Positions 25,207 through 36,967 of a DNA stretch of 64,000 nucleotides are shown here, in pieces. Both the position numbers and the translations under genes were made by a program. The stretch's first letter is position 1. Each line of letters opens with the position of its first letter. Origin of the DNA: Vitellaria paradoxa (taxonomy: Eukaryota > Streptophyta > Magnoliopsida > Ericales > Sapotaceae); the NCBI GenBank assembly GCA_019916065.1, contig CM034237.1, forward strand, positions 22,527,752 through 22,591,751. Reading direction: 5' to 3'. A model generated the notes under the pieces. The model was not told the origin of the DNA. It was given only the letters and a program-made list of their open reading frames with translations, and searched no databases.

Positions 25207-27339
25207 GTGAAAAATGTTGAAGGGTCTTCCAATATGCCTGGCAATATTGAGCAGGTACAAAACATCATGACGCTTAGGAGTGGTAAAACTATAGATAAAA
25301 CCATTCACCCTAAGATGGTTGAGGTTAGGGAAGAGTTAGAACCTAAGCGGATGTCGGAAGATAATAGGAGGGAAGGAAAACAACCCATAGGCATGGAAGA
25401 AGAAAAATCTAAGAGGGAAGAGGAATCTAAGAAAGAGAAGAGTGAGGAAGAAAAAGGGGAGAATCAAAAGGAAAAAGAATCTATCTTAGTGCCTAGGGAG
25501 TATATCCCTAAAGCACCATTTCCCCAAAGGTTCTTGAAAGCTAAGAGAGAAGCTCAAGCAGCTGAATTGCTAGAGGTTTTTAAACAAGTAAAAATCAATA
25601 TACCTCTTTTAGATGCAATTAAACAAATCCCAGTGTATGCAAAATTCTTGAAAGAGATATGCACTGTGAAGAGGGGACTGAATGTTAAGGAAAAAGCTTT
25701 CCTAACAGAACAAGCAAGTGCTATTCTTCAATGTCGCACACCCCCGAAATATAAGGACCCTGGGTGTCCTACTATCTCTTGTTATATAGGGGAATTCTTT
25801 GTTAGTCGAGCACTTCTTGATTTAGGAGCTAGTGTGAACTTACTTCCCTATTCAGTGTACGAGCAACTAGGATTAGGAGAGATTAAACCTACCCGTGTGA
25901 CTCTGCAGCTTGCAGATAGATCTATAAAAGTCCCACGAGGTATAGTTGAAGATGTACTGGTGCAAGTGGAAAATTTTTATTTTCCGGTGGATTTTATAAT
26001 CCTTGATACACAACCACTAACCAGTTTGTCAGCACCTGATCAGACACCTGTGATTCTTGGACGTCCATTTTTAGCAACGTCAAATGCTTTGATTAATTGT
26101 AGGAATGGATCCATGAAGATGTCCTTTGGTAACATAGAGTTTGAAACAAATATCTTTCATGTTACCAAACAACCAAAAGAGGTGGCTGAAATACAAGAGG
26201 TAGACGTAGTCGAAACCATCGTTCAGAATTACGTTGATAGGGAATTCATAGAAGACCCTCTAGAAAGAATACTAAGCAGTGATATAGAAAAAGGGGATTT
26301 TATGATACCTAGTGAACTTAGCAACATGCTATATGAATGGTTAGACGTTTGCCCATTAATGTCAATAGGTAATTGGAAACCGATGTTTGAAAATCTAGGG
26401 CCACTATTGAACAAAGCTCAATCTTCGAATGTGAAAGCCCCAAGTCCCGATAGGAAACCATTACCTTCTAATTTGAAGTATGCTTTTCTAGGTGAAGGAG
26501 AAACATACCCTGTAGTAATATCTTCTGAATTGACTACTGACCAAGAACATACCTTGATAGAGCTGTTAAAATCCCATAAGAAAGCATTAGGGTGGTCAGT
26601 GGCAGATTTAACAGGTATAAGTCCACTCCTTTGCACACATTACATTTATTTAGAAGAGGGTGCCAAGCCGGTACGACAAATGCAAAGAAGGCTCAATCCA
26701 AATATGAAAGAGGTAGTACGGGCTGAGGTACTAAAGTTGCTTGATGTAGGGATAATTTACCCAATTTCTGATTCCCAATGGGTAAGTCCTACACAAGTGG
26801 TACCTAAGAAGTCAGGTATTACCGTAGTTTGGAATGAAAATAATGAGCTAGTCCCAACGAGAGTGCAAACTGGCTGGCGAGTATGCATTGATTATAGGAA
26901 ACTCAATGCAAGTACTAGAAAAGACCACTTTCCTCTTCCATTCTTAGATCAAGTTTTAGAAAGAGTGGCTGGGCGTGCTTATTACTGCTTTTTAGATGGC
27001 TATTCGGGCTATAACCAAATAGAGGTAGCTTTAGAGGATCAATCCAAAACTACATTCACCTGTCCCTTTGGCACCTTTGCATACAAACGAATGCCGTTTG
27101 GCCTATGTAACGCCCCTGCCACTTTTCAGCGTTGCATGATTAGCATATTTAGTGAGATGGTAGAAGAGATCGTCGAAGTATTTATGGACGATTTCTCTGT
27201 CTATGGTGACTCATTCGAGCAATGCTTGCAACACCTTGATCTAGTATTAACTCGATGTGAGGAAAAGAACCTTGTCCTTAACTGGGAAAAGTGTCATTTT
27301 ATGGTGACACAAGGCATCGTTCTGGGGCACATAGTTTAA
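25207..27339 (+). pseudogene. pol: Athila-type protease and reverse transcriptase part of pol
   Basis: 710 codons in the same frame as gag, after a second stop (TAA, 25204-25206). A Lys/Glu-rich charged linker occupies about residues 30-110. The aspartic protease is near residues 190-290, with active site LLDLGASVNLLP. It has DLG where retroviral proteases have DSG or DTG, which I believe is usual for this lineage. The reverse transcriptase follows from about residue 490, with [31 protein letters not shown] and the catalytic FMDD at 27181-27192. The frame ends at TAA 27337-27339 inside the RT thumb region, and pol continues in frame beyond it. Separate catalytic motifs look intact, so these stops are the main visible defects. 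Confidence 0.9.
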
Positions 27340-29364
27340 AAAGAAGGTATTCAGGTAGATCAGGCGAAAGTAGAGCTGATTCAAAAGCTTCCCAAACCCC
27401 AATCAGTAAAGGATATTAGATCTTTCTTGGGACATGCTGGATTCTATCGAAGGTTCATTCAATCATTTAGTGAAATTTCCAGACCTTTGTGTAAATTACT
27501 AACACAAGATACACCCTTTGAATGGACTGATCAATGCCAGCAAGCTTTTGAAAAACTCAAGGGATGTCTAACTACAGCTCCTATTTTACAAACTCCTGAT
27601 TGGTCACTGCCATTCGACTTGATGTGCGATGCTAGTGACCATGCTATTGGAGTTGTACTAGGACAGAGAAGAGATAAAAAAGCACATGTTATTTATTATG
27701 CTAGTAAGACCCTTAATGACACTCAAAAGAACTACACAACAACTGAAAAAGAATTACTAGCAGTTGTCTTTGCCCTTGAGAAATTCCGATCTTATCTCAT
27801 TGGTTCAACAGTCATCATCTTCACTGACCATTCTGCACTTAAGTACTTGTTGACCAAGAAAGAGGCCAAACCACGATTACTCCGATGGATATTGCTACTG
27901 CAAGAGTTTGACCTCGAAATAAGAGATAAGAAGGGTGTAGAGAACGTGGTGGCGGATCATTTGTCACGTTTACCAGTTGAAGTCTATCCTAAAGATGATA
28001 CTCAAATCAATGATAGCTTCCCTGATGAACAGCTATTTCATGTGCAAGCAATAACAGCCTCTACCCCTCCTTGGTATGCTAATATTGCTAACTACTTAGT
28101 GACAAGACAAATCCCGGATGAATGGACTTCTAAAGATAGGAAGAAATTCCTTAGGAATGTAAGAGTTTTCTTTTGGGATGATCCGTATTTATTTAAATAC
28201 TGCCCTGACCAAGTTATCCGTAGGTGTATTCCTGACTGGGAAGTCCAAGGAATAATTGAGTTCTGCCATTCTCAAGCGTGTGGTGGCCATTTTTCCACGA
28301 ACAAAACAGCTGCAAAGATATTACAATGTGGATTCTATTGGCCTACGTTATTTAAGGATGTTCATCAATTCTGTACTACCTGTGATAGATGTCAACGGTT
28401 AGGTAGCTTGACTCGTAGGAACATGATGCCTCTATCCCCTATTATTGTTTTGGAAATATTTGATTGTTGGGGAATAGACTTCATGGGTCCTTTTCCAAGC
28501 TCCTTTGGGTATGAATTCATATTAGTAGGAGTTGATTACGTTTCTAAATGGGTAGAAGCAGTAGCTGCTAAGACAAACGACCATAAAGTAGTTCTTAAAT
28601 TCCTCCATGAAAACATATTTTCACGCTTCGGGGTACCTCGAGCGATAATTAGTGATGGGGGGAAACATTTCTGTAACCGACCTGTAGGCACTCTATTTCT
28701 TAAATATGGGGTGGCACATAAAGTAGGAACTCCATATCACCCCCAGACAAGTGGCCAGGTAGAGCTTGCAAACAGGGAAATTAAGACAATCCTAGAAAAG
28801 ACGGTTAATCCTAACCGCAAGGATTGGTCACTACGATTGACAGATTCCCTATGGGCATATCGCACTGCATATAAAACTACCTTAGGAATGTCTCCCTACA
28901 GGTTAGTTTACGGTAAACCATGCCATTTGCCCGTTGAATTAGAACATAAAGCTTATTGGGCAATTAAGAACTTCAACTTTAATCTTGATGAGGCGGGGTT
29001 ACACCATAAATTACAAATTACAGAAATGGAAGAATTACGGAATGACGCTTATGAGAATGCCTTATTATCTAAAGAGAGGATAAAGAAAATACATGATCGG
29101 CATATTGCTCGACGATCATTTCATGAAGGCCAAAAAGTATTACTTTATCGCTCACGACTTCATCTATTCCCAGGGAAACTACAATCTAGGTGGTCAGGTC
29201 CTTTCATAGTAACGCATGTGTCAGATCATGGAGCCATTGAGATTGAAAATCCAAAGAATAAACATCGTTTTAAGGTGAATGGGCATAAGTTGAAACCATA
29301 CTTACAAAACTTTGCGGCTTGCATCGAAACATGGGATCTTTTAGATCCCCCTCCTTATGAATAG
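27340..29364 (+). pseudogene. pol: Athila-type RNase H and integrase part of pol
   Basis: The frame stays open from 27340, with its first Met at 27427. RNase H (about 27600-27975) shows [41 protein letters not shown] and VADHLSRLP, so the four acidic positions are present. Integrase follows, with the zinc-binding HSQACGGHF and CTTCDRCQ at 28260-28400. The catalytic core has Asp in GIDFMGPF, Asp in [11 protein letters not shown] and Glu in [11 protein letters not shown]. It ends with a GPF-type C-terminal fold and no chromodomain, then a stop at 29362-29364. It would cleave RNA in hybrids and insert the cDNA. Without readthrough it is cut off from the upstream coding sequence. Confidence 0.92.
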
Positions 29365-30153
29365 TCCGCATTTAAGTATTTGTAGTGTATATTAGTAGAT
29401 CTAGGTTAGCTTGCCGTTTATTTATTTTAGTTTTTTTTTTCTTTTTAGTTAGTATTATTAGGAAAATTGAGAGAATTAGAGCAACAAGCAAGACTTAGAG
29501 CCGTTACTGTGGTCCGGACCCCCTAGGGAATGGTCCGGACCCTGCAAGGAGGGATGTAGGCCGAGTATACTGTGGTCCGGACCCCCTGAGGGACGGTCCG
29601 GACCCTGCGGGTGTCTTTAAAGCAGATCGGTTCCCTTTTCAGCTCAATTCGGCAGCCCTCTCTTCAATTCTCTTCTCAAATTATCTCTCTCCCTAGCACA
29701 AAACACTTTAACTACATCCTATTCATGCGAGATTATTCAAGAACAAGTGAATCCGAGTCCTATTTCAGCTGAAATCAACTATTTTCTGCACTTTCACATC
29801 ATCTATAAGGTATGTCTTCTCCATTCTTCAAGCCCTAGTTCGGTTCTTCCATAGTTGTTCCACCCAAGCTTCAAAGCTTCATGGGTTATGTTCTCTATCA
29901 CCAAAACACTCACTTTAGACATTAATCTTCAAAGGTAGTGTTAATTTGATTGAATTTACAAGTTTGCATCTCTTACAAACTTTTTTTTTTACCGTGGGTA
30001 TACCTTGAATTTATAGAAGAAATTTTTGGTGAATTAGCTCTGTATATTGAGTTTACTCTATTGAATTGTCATTAGATTGGGGCCACCACATTTGGGTGGA
30101 CATAGGATTGATTAGAATGATTCATTATTTCTCCTTGTTGGGTTGTAGTTCCC
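29365..30153 (+). promoter_or_regulatory. Inter-ORF leader of the env-like gene
   Basis: A non-coding stretch between pol and the third ORF. It carries two GGTCCGGACC repeat units (29505-29543 and 29567-29610) that match the LTR repeats, followed by a CT-rich tract resembling a plant 5' leader. A possible intron runs from GTATGT at 29810 to TTGGGTTGTAG ending at 30148, six bases before the ORF start codon. I infer either a subgenomic spliced mRNA or an internal promoter. Confidence 0.5.
29505..29610 (+). repeat. Two GGTCCGGACC repeat units before the env-like ORF
   Basis: Each unit has TACTGTGGTCCGGACCCCCT followed by a second GGTCCGGACC, the same pattern as the third LTR repeat at 22094-22140. 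Outside the LTRs this is the only place in C where I see it. Confidence 0.85.
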
Positions 30154-31164
30154 ATGCCCCCACGGACTAAGCATGCTGCCAATCGACGACTTGAGCCTGT
30201 CTTTGATAGAAATCGATTTTGGAGGGCAGAAGCTGAACTTAGTTACGATGACAATTGGGTAAACAAACCAGTAGTGGTTGAACGGTATTGGAGTATTGAA
30301 CATTTTAAAAGTGAAGACTTTCTATTAGAACAAAACTTTGAGGGGCGACAATGGCTCGGTATAGCTAAGTTCAATGCCTACTGTGTGGTTGACTTGGTTC
30401 GAGAATTCTTTGCTAATTTCAAAGAAGGATCCATTAGTAAGAGACGAGGAAGAGAACGCCTTGTCAGTTGGGTTAGGGGAGTTGAAATCATCCTTACACC
30501 GGATGATTTAGCCCAAGTTTTTCAATTACCCCGGGTTCAAAGGCCCGAATTTTCTTATCCAGATGAAGGGACACCACCTTTCCTGAATTTAGTGTCAGAA
30601 ATCGTCTTAGAAGGACAAGAATGGGAGGCAGAATATAGAAAGCCAGCCTCAATACTTACTGATAAATACTGGGCTCTGCACATGTTTTCTTGCACCAATT
30701 TACTTCCTCAAAATCGAAATTCAGACTGCACACCTCTTAGGGCCAGATTGATCTATGCAATTGGTACTGGAATGACTATTGATTTACCCTCCTACCTATG
30801 GAACCATATTGCTTATGTTTGCGAGCAACCTAACTCGTTGACAGCTTTGCCCTTTGGAGGTGCCCTCACAGAGATCTTTAGGAGGAAGGGGGCCCAGGTT
30901 ACGGATGATATGCCTATAGCCTTGGGATTGCAACCATTTACCATAACTTCTTATTCCAAATCCCGTGGCAACATGGCTACTAAAAAGAGGAAAGCCACAA
31001 CGGTTCATGAACATACGTCAGCACCTATATTGGAGGAAACCGAGGCGGGCCAGGAAGTCACCAATACTGAGTTGGCTGATCGGCTTGATGTTTTAGAAGG
31101 GCGCATGGATCACATAGAGAAGAATCAAGAAGAAGATCATCAGTTGCTCCTACGCATCCAGTAG
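30154..31164 (+). pseudogene. Env-like third ORF of the Athila-like element
   Basis: 336 codons from an ATG six bases after a good 3' splice site candidate. Its position after pol and sequence style (WVRGVEIILTPDDLAQVFQL, then a conserved YWALHMFSCTNLLP segment) match the third ORF of Athila elements, often labelled env-like or putative plant transposon protein. I see no signal peptide or transmembrane helix in this reading, so envelope function is not supported here. Residues about 255-275 are Lys/Arg-rich (KKRK), and the end is a likely coiled coil (LADRLDVLEGRMDHIEKNQ). The TAG at 31162-31164 is followed by 24 more open codons in frame, to TGA at 31237-31239, and looks like a point mutation. 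Function unknown. Confidence 0.75.
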
Positions 31165-31239
31165 TCTCAGCAGACCCAGGAACATTTGCTGAAAAGTGTC
31201 CTGGATCACCTTCGTGACTCTTTTCCACCTCCACAGTGA

Positions 31240-32624
31240 GAGGACCTTGTTATCTTTGGGTTCTGAGAGTTTAGGATTTTGATCACTCATTGTGTAATTT
31301 GTTACTCCTAAAACTCTTTTAGGGTGCATTTATTTTCTGGGATGTAATTATTGGATACTTATGCTACTTTTGATTCTATGGTGATGTATTATGCCTTATT
31401 TGCTTTATGTTAATTTCCTTGTGCTTGGATGAACTATCACCATTGGGTTTTTTCTGAGAAGGGGAGTGCTAACAGTGAGGTTGAAAATGGAATTGACAAT
31501 AATTTAAATGAATCGAATGTGGATGATTATGGAATTCCTTTACAGTTTTTATTTGAACTTCGTCAACATTTAGACCTGAAGGATGCTATCAGAAGGTATG
31601 TTCCTTTCCATTTTTATTTTATTGCTTTTCTTTTCTTTTTGTCTCGTTTTTTTTTATTCTTCTGTTACTATTATTAACCACTTGCATTGCCATGAATATT
31701 TCTATTCTTAGTGGTTAATCTGATAGATGCATGTTCAATCTTAGTTATGCTTTACTGTTATTGTACCTCATCACGCTCACTTTGCACACTACATTCTCAC
31801 ATATACTTCATAGTTTTCACATTGAGGACAATGTGACATTTAAGTTGGGGGGTAGGGTCGCATGATGAAAAGATTTTACATGAATGAGAAATTTTTTTTT
31901 TTTGAAATTTTGAAAATCATTGTTATTTATGACTTTCTTGAATTTGCATGACTAGACTGTATATGTGTTCTCTTAACTAGTTTAATGTTAGTATCAGTCA
32001 TGAAAATAATGAATGGTTTGGTTTCAATCTTGAAGAAGGCACTTTAATTCAAATTGAGTATAAAATTGCCTATTGCATTGATAACTTGTCATTTTGAAAC
32101 CATTATATGAAAATGTATTAAGGATTTGAATTCATGAGAATTAGTCATTCAAGTATGCCAAGATATAGGTGGAGACTTAAAACCCCATACTTTTGTGAGC
32201 TTTAGAGCCTACTCTTTTATTCTCGAGGGTTTTATACTTCAATTCTTTATGACTTCTTTCATCTCACTTTTCTTGAATAGCTTCATTACATTACTTTGTT
32301 TTGGTATTAAATGCACAAGATGCTATTTTTGATTTACATGTCTGGGTCAATGCCTCTAAAAAAGTGTTAGAAACCTAGAGAGTGATGTTAGGCCATCTTT
32401 CATACATTTGGAAGCTTATAACTTTTCTTTTATTACATTACCCTTGGAGCCACTTTGAAGCCTTTGAAAAAAATATATATATATATATATATATGAAATT
32501 TCTTGTTTTAGCCACATTGATGTCCTTTTAGCCTTAGATATATAGGTGAGCCCACCCTTGCATGTCTTGGGATGTTTGTGCAAGAATTGAAACAAGGTGT
32601 ATAAGGGAGGAGCTTATATTAGAA

Positions 32625-32666
<42 letters not shown>

Positions 32667-33522
32667 ATAGGGACATAGCAATTCATAAGTTCATTATTAT
32701 TAGTCCCATGAAAATAATAATAATAATAATAAGAACAGCTTCAATGTTTAGTATTCAAGGAGTTGAAAAGAGAGAAGTTGGGGGGTTTGTCATTGCACTA
32801 TCATTGTAATCCTTAGACATGCACTTTGATTTTCCTATCCTTTGTTTGTCTAACCAATACCCCATGGCCAAGCTACAACCTAGTAAAGACCTAATGGACT
32901 TTAGGTGAACAACACTTATAAGAGCATTGATCTATTTCATGTGGTTGATAATAGTTCTCTTGTAATGCATTAATACATTCCATTCACAAAGCTATGCAAC
33001 ACTCCATATCTTAATTCTTTCAGTCACTTCGTGAATTGGGTTCATTGCACTTATTTGACATTGCATTCGTGCATGAACCATGAGAGTAACCTTGTTCGAG
33101 TGATTTTATTTGTGAGTGGGCATCCTGGTGAGAATTGAAGTCAAGGCCACAATCTTAGAGTATATTTGATGACTATTTTGAATGAATGATATGAATTGAT
33201 ACATTTGAATTAATGGGTTGAGAATTAGGTAAGTTTGACATGCATTGGGAGGTTTTATGCAATTTTTGGGTGTAGTGACTAATTCTTTATTGAGATTGAA
33301 CCAGAAATTGTTTGAAAGACTTTTACTACACATTGAACTAGTTTATTGAATTTTGTGGGTAGATTCACTGCAAACCTTCACGAGACCTTACTCGTCCACT
33401 AGGGGGAACCTAGGGGTTTAAAGGGCTTGCTACACGTAGCTAAGTGTAGCCGTGTTTCCAACGAAAAGAGAATATTTGCTTCACATTCCAACAAACTGCA
33501 CTGCTAGGGACTAGCAAGACTC
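31240..33522 (+). other. Element C 3' untranslated region
   Basis: About 2.3 kb without credible coding. It contains a perfect hairpin (31819-31834), two internal copies of the PPT-like 12-mer AAGTTGGGGGGT, a (TA)n run at 32470-32494, a poly(A) tract near 32631-32655 and an (AAT)n run near 32710-32731. Parts are recognisable in element F (35663-36960, minus strand). Confidence 0.75.
31819..31853 (+). other. Hairpin plus internal polypurine-like tract in C
   Basis: ACATTGAGGACAATGT forms a 6-bp stem with a 4-base loop. Eight bases later comes AAGTTGGGGGGT (31842-31853). The same module lies on the minus strand in F around 36477-36510. A further 12-mer is at 32775-32786. Confidence 0.7.
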
Positions 33523-33535
33523 AAGTTGGGGGGTG
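33523..33535 (+). other. Element C polypurine tract
   Basis: AAGTTGGGGGGTG directly precedes the TGATTAC start of the 3' LTR, the expected place of the plus-strand primer. Confidence 0.85.
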
Positions 33536-35438
33536 TGATTACACTCGAAAAGTGTAATTACAAACGACACTTTTGCACACTCATTTACATGTTTTACTAC
33601 GTTTTCCTCATGATTTATCACTATTTTATCACTTACGTAAACCATTTTGTCAATCGCAGGGAAAATGGTGAATTCAACGAAGAAGACAGTGATTTTGACA
33701 ACTCCAAGGAGGAAGGAAACAAAGGAGAACAAAGCGTGTCAACAATGGTTCAAGCTTCCCCAAGAGTTGGCTTAGATGGAGGAGCAAACATTGAAGAAAC
33801 CTATACACTGTGGTCCGGACCCCCTCCTTGATGGTCCCGACCACAGAAAGCTGGAGCTGTTGAAGAGGATTTCATATACACTGTGGTCCGGACCCCTTTG
33901 CTTGATGGTCCCGACCACAGAAGCTTGCCTTCCAGCCGATTGAATAAAACATACACTGTGGTCCGGACCCCCTGAGGGACGGTCCGGACCCCCTTATACG
34001 GAATTGTTGCTCCGCGTTTTGAATGATTAGGGTTTTGTGTTTGCTTATATATATGACATTGTGTAGCCGAATGAAGGGGGGCTGCTGCATGTTGTTTTTC
34101 TTCCTCTTCTCCTACTTCTCTTAGGTTTAAGTTTAGTTTTAGTTATTTATTTATTTGAAGAGTTTGAAGATTTTTAATTATTCGTGAATGTTTCTCTACG
34201 TACTCCAAGTTTTTAAGACGATTGTCATTGCGATTGCTACTCAAGTTCTTATTTCAAAGTTCGTTTTCAAGTAAGTTAATATTTCATTCTTGCTCTTCAT
34301 TAGTTTTTGAATGTTTGTGGATGATTTTTATGATTAATGCCATTAGTTTGTTTAATCTTTGGATGCTTTAAAATATTAGGGTTTCGTTTAGAGTTTGATA
34401 CGAATGCTGTACGTTTTGATCTTAAGGTTTAACTTTAATTAATCTAGTATTTCGTTTTGGTTCATTATTATTAATTGAATGTTCGTAGGTAGGTTTTACA
34501 TTCATTAGGACTGTTTTAATTACGTTTTTGAAGCTTTAACAGTTATGTCTTCATCTAAGCTTGTTAAGTTGTTTCAAAGCATGCTAGGGTAAAAACCTTT
34601 GTTCTTGATTCACTGAATCAATGAAGGGTAATTTGTTATGAACTGAGGGATGTACGTAGATCCTTCACATGGGTTTCAAAAGCCTATGTGAAGTGATCTT
34701 CTATTTTCAAACTTGATTTGTTGTTTGGAAAACCTTTGAAAACAAGAGTGTTTGTTCATATTCTCTGTAATCACTGATAAACACTCTTGATTATAATTTT
34801 CTTGATAATTTTTAAACAATTTTAATCTAGATTTGAACTCGAGTATTTTTATCATAAAATCTTTCCAGTTTTATCTTCCATAATGAAACGTGAATTTAAA
34901 ACTGTGTATCGAGGAATTTTGGAATGTATTGAAAATCTTTCCCAATCCATAGATCCTTTGACGTGAACTATGGATTGTATTTAAAATCATCCCTTGGTGA
35001 AATAACAGATTACTTGGAATTGTGAAGGTTGAATCAAGAACCCTTTTCTATTAGAATTTCAATTTGATAAAATCACTGTTTTAAATTTCTTATAAATCTT
35101 GTTTGCAATTAGATTAGATTATTCTTTAAATTTAAGTTTAGTAATTTTAATTTGCTGAGTTATTTAAATTAGTTCGAATTTTATTTAAGTTGAAACATTC
35201 CTTTAATTAGTAATTACTTTGTTTTTAGTTTAATTTCGCAAATTTCAACTCTATCAAATCTAATTTAAGTTAATTGCAACTTTAATTCTAATTCAATCCT
35301 ACAATTCATATTTGAACTTAGAAACTGAAACACATAGGCTTCCCTGTGGATTCGACCTCGGACTCACCGAGATTAAAACTACACCGCACACCCTTGCACT
35401 TGGGGGTTAATTAGCACTGCACTATTTATAAGCGGTCA
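33536..35438 (+). repeat. Element C 3' LTR
   Basis: 1903 bases. By eye it differs from the 5' LTR at seven substitutions and two one-base indels. It carries the hairpin repeats (33802-33995) and TATA-like run (34046-34054) and ends GCGGTCA before the CTAAT duplication. Confidence 0.95.
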
Positions 35439-35662
35439 CTAATCATGGTCCTTAACAATGACGTGTATTGTTGCTAATCATAACCTTTAACGATGATGTA
35501 TAATGTACCCACTCTGTAGATTAAATGGAAATTAAATGTGATGGTTAAATAGCGATGGTAATGCTAAGAAAGATAATAAATAAATCAAATGTTGAGACTT
35601 GTAATGATGGTTGTAATATGGTGGTACAGAAAAATGTTATTTACTTATTTGATTATGTTGTG
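35439..35662 (+). repeat. Element A 3' LTR, piece 3 of 5
   Basis: It matches the 5' LTR from about 3594 to 3820. It begins with the CTAAT duplication of C and ends with TTGTG (35658-35662), which is repeated at 40753-40757 after element F. Confidence 0.9.
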
Positions 35663-36967
35663 TTTCTTTTATTTTTTTCTTCTCTTTTTTATTTTTGAAA
35701 TAATGAAAATACATCAGTTAGATTCTCCACCCACTATTTCCTCCCAATATACTCCAAAAAATTTCCATTCCTAACCCCCATTCACATCATTGATGTTGAG
35801 GCACTTTTACAACCCAAGACATGTGAGGGTAAAGCTTAAAGCGTGTGAATAAGGTTAAAGGATAATATATGAGGTAGGAACCAAAGAAATATATATATAT
35901 ATATATCACACACTTTATTAAAAAGGCTTCAAGTTGGTTCCTAGGGCAATTTTATATCTAGGAAGGATAAAGAGGCCCAAAAATAGCAAAGAGGGCCTAG
36001 CAACATGTTCAAAGTTTGCAACAACTCATAATGCGCCAAGTGAAACTCATGCAAGTGTGTGTGATGCAATTGGTGCATTGAAAACCAAAGTGAAGAACAA
36101 AAGAGCTATAATTATGTGCAGCCCCTCAAGAAAAGAATAATAGGCTCAAAAGCTCACCATTAGGGGTATAGGTCTCCATCTAGTCCAAGAATACTCAATT
36201 AACCATTGTTAAACAAAATCTACTCCTAAGCACATAAACTCTTCTCTATGATAGTAAAAAATGCACAAGGTCATTATACAATCAACTTGAACTAAGTTTC
36301 TTATTAAAGCTTGAATAAAACTCATTTATCACTCTCTCACTCAATTCCACAATCAACCAAACCAAAAAGGGTTGACATATAGGTACAAATGTGCTAAATT
36401 CATGTATTCAAGCTTAAGGATGCTAAAAAAATTTTTAAATTTTCAATTTTCGCATAAAGGTCATCATGCAAACCTTACCCCCCAACTTAAAATTTACATT
36501 GTCCTTAATGTGAGAACTATGATGCATACGTGGGTCTATAGTGTGCAATAGTGAGCATGATGATGAGCATGAAACAGTAACCACAAAAAGCACAAATTAA
36601 ACCAAGCATGCACTCATTATTCAAGCCATTTAAGGCATCACCCAATACATCCCCCCAACTTAGATTCTACAGCACTCCCAACAACAACAAATATATATAT
36701 GAAGTACCAATTGAAAGTGTAAAACTAAATAAACGGGAGAGGAAGGATATTACCTCAAGGCTTTCTTATTTGAAGAAAATAAAAGAACTCAAGCAATTTA
36801 TTCCCTTGAATCAAATTGTACTAGAAGAAAAATAAAACTTCTACAAGAGAAAATGTTAGAATAGACGAATAAAAGAAAAATAAATTTAATCTAGGTAGAA
36901 AGAAAACAAAAACAAATAAATAAAATCTAATCTACTAATATATAAGGGTTAATGCAAAAGTATACCA
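35663..36967 (-). other. Element F 3' untranslated remnant
   Basis: It is related to the C 3' untranslated region. It holds two complements of AAGTTGGGGGG (36477-36488 and 36650-36661) and the hairpin-like ACATT/AATGT module beside the first. The outermost bases on the element strand are A-rich. It lacks the part equivalent to the last 900 bases of C before its LTR. Confidence 0.65.

Larger units (their letters stand above)
21679..35438 (+). mobile_element. Element C: young Athila-like retrotransposon
   Basis: A 13.8 kb plus-strand element with LTRs of 1905 and 1903 bases and a perfect CTAAT target duplication (21674-21678 and 35439-35443). It has a tRNA-Asp-like primer site, gag, protease-RT-RNase H-integrase, an env-like third ORF and a long 3' untranslated part. 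The combination of this primer site, integrase without chromodomain and an ORF after pol is typical of the Athila lineage. By eye the two LTRs differ at seven substitutions and two single-base indels, so insertion was recent. Stop codons in gag-pol show that this copy cannot make its polyprotein unaided. Confidence 0.96.

Noticed and set aside
30154..31164. Calling the third ORF of C a true envelope glycoprotein
   Set aside because: No signal peptide, transmembrane helix or fusion-peptide-like segment is visible. Only position and similarity to other env-like ORFs support the label.
31429..31677. 82-codon ORF after the env-like ORF in C
   Set aside because: Phe-rich low-complexity end over T-rich sequence, with no similarity or context to support it.
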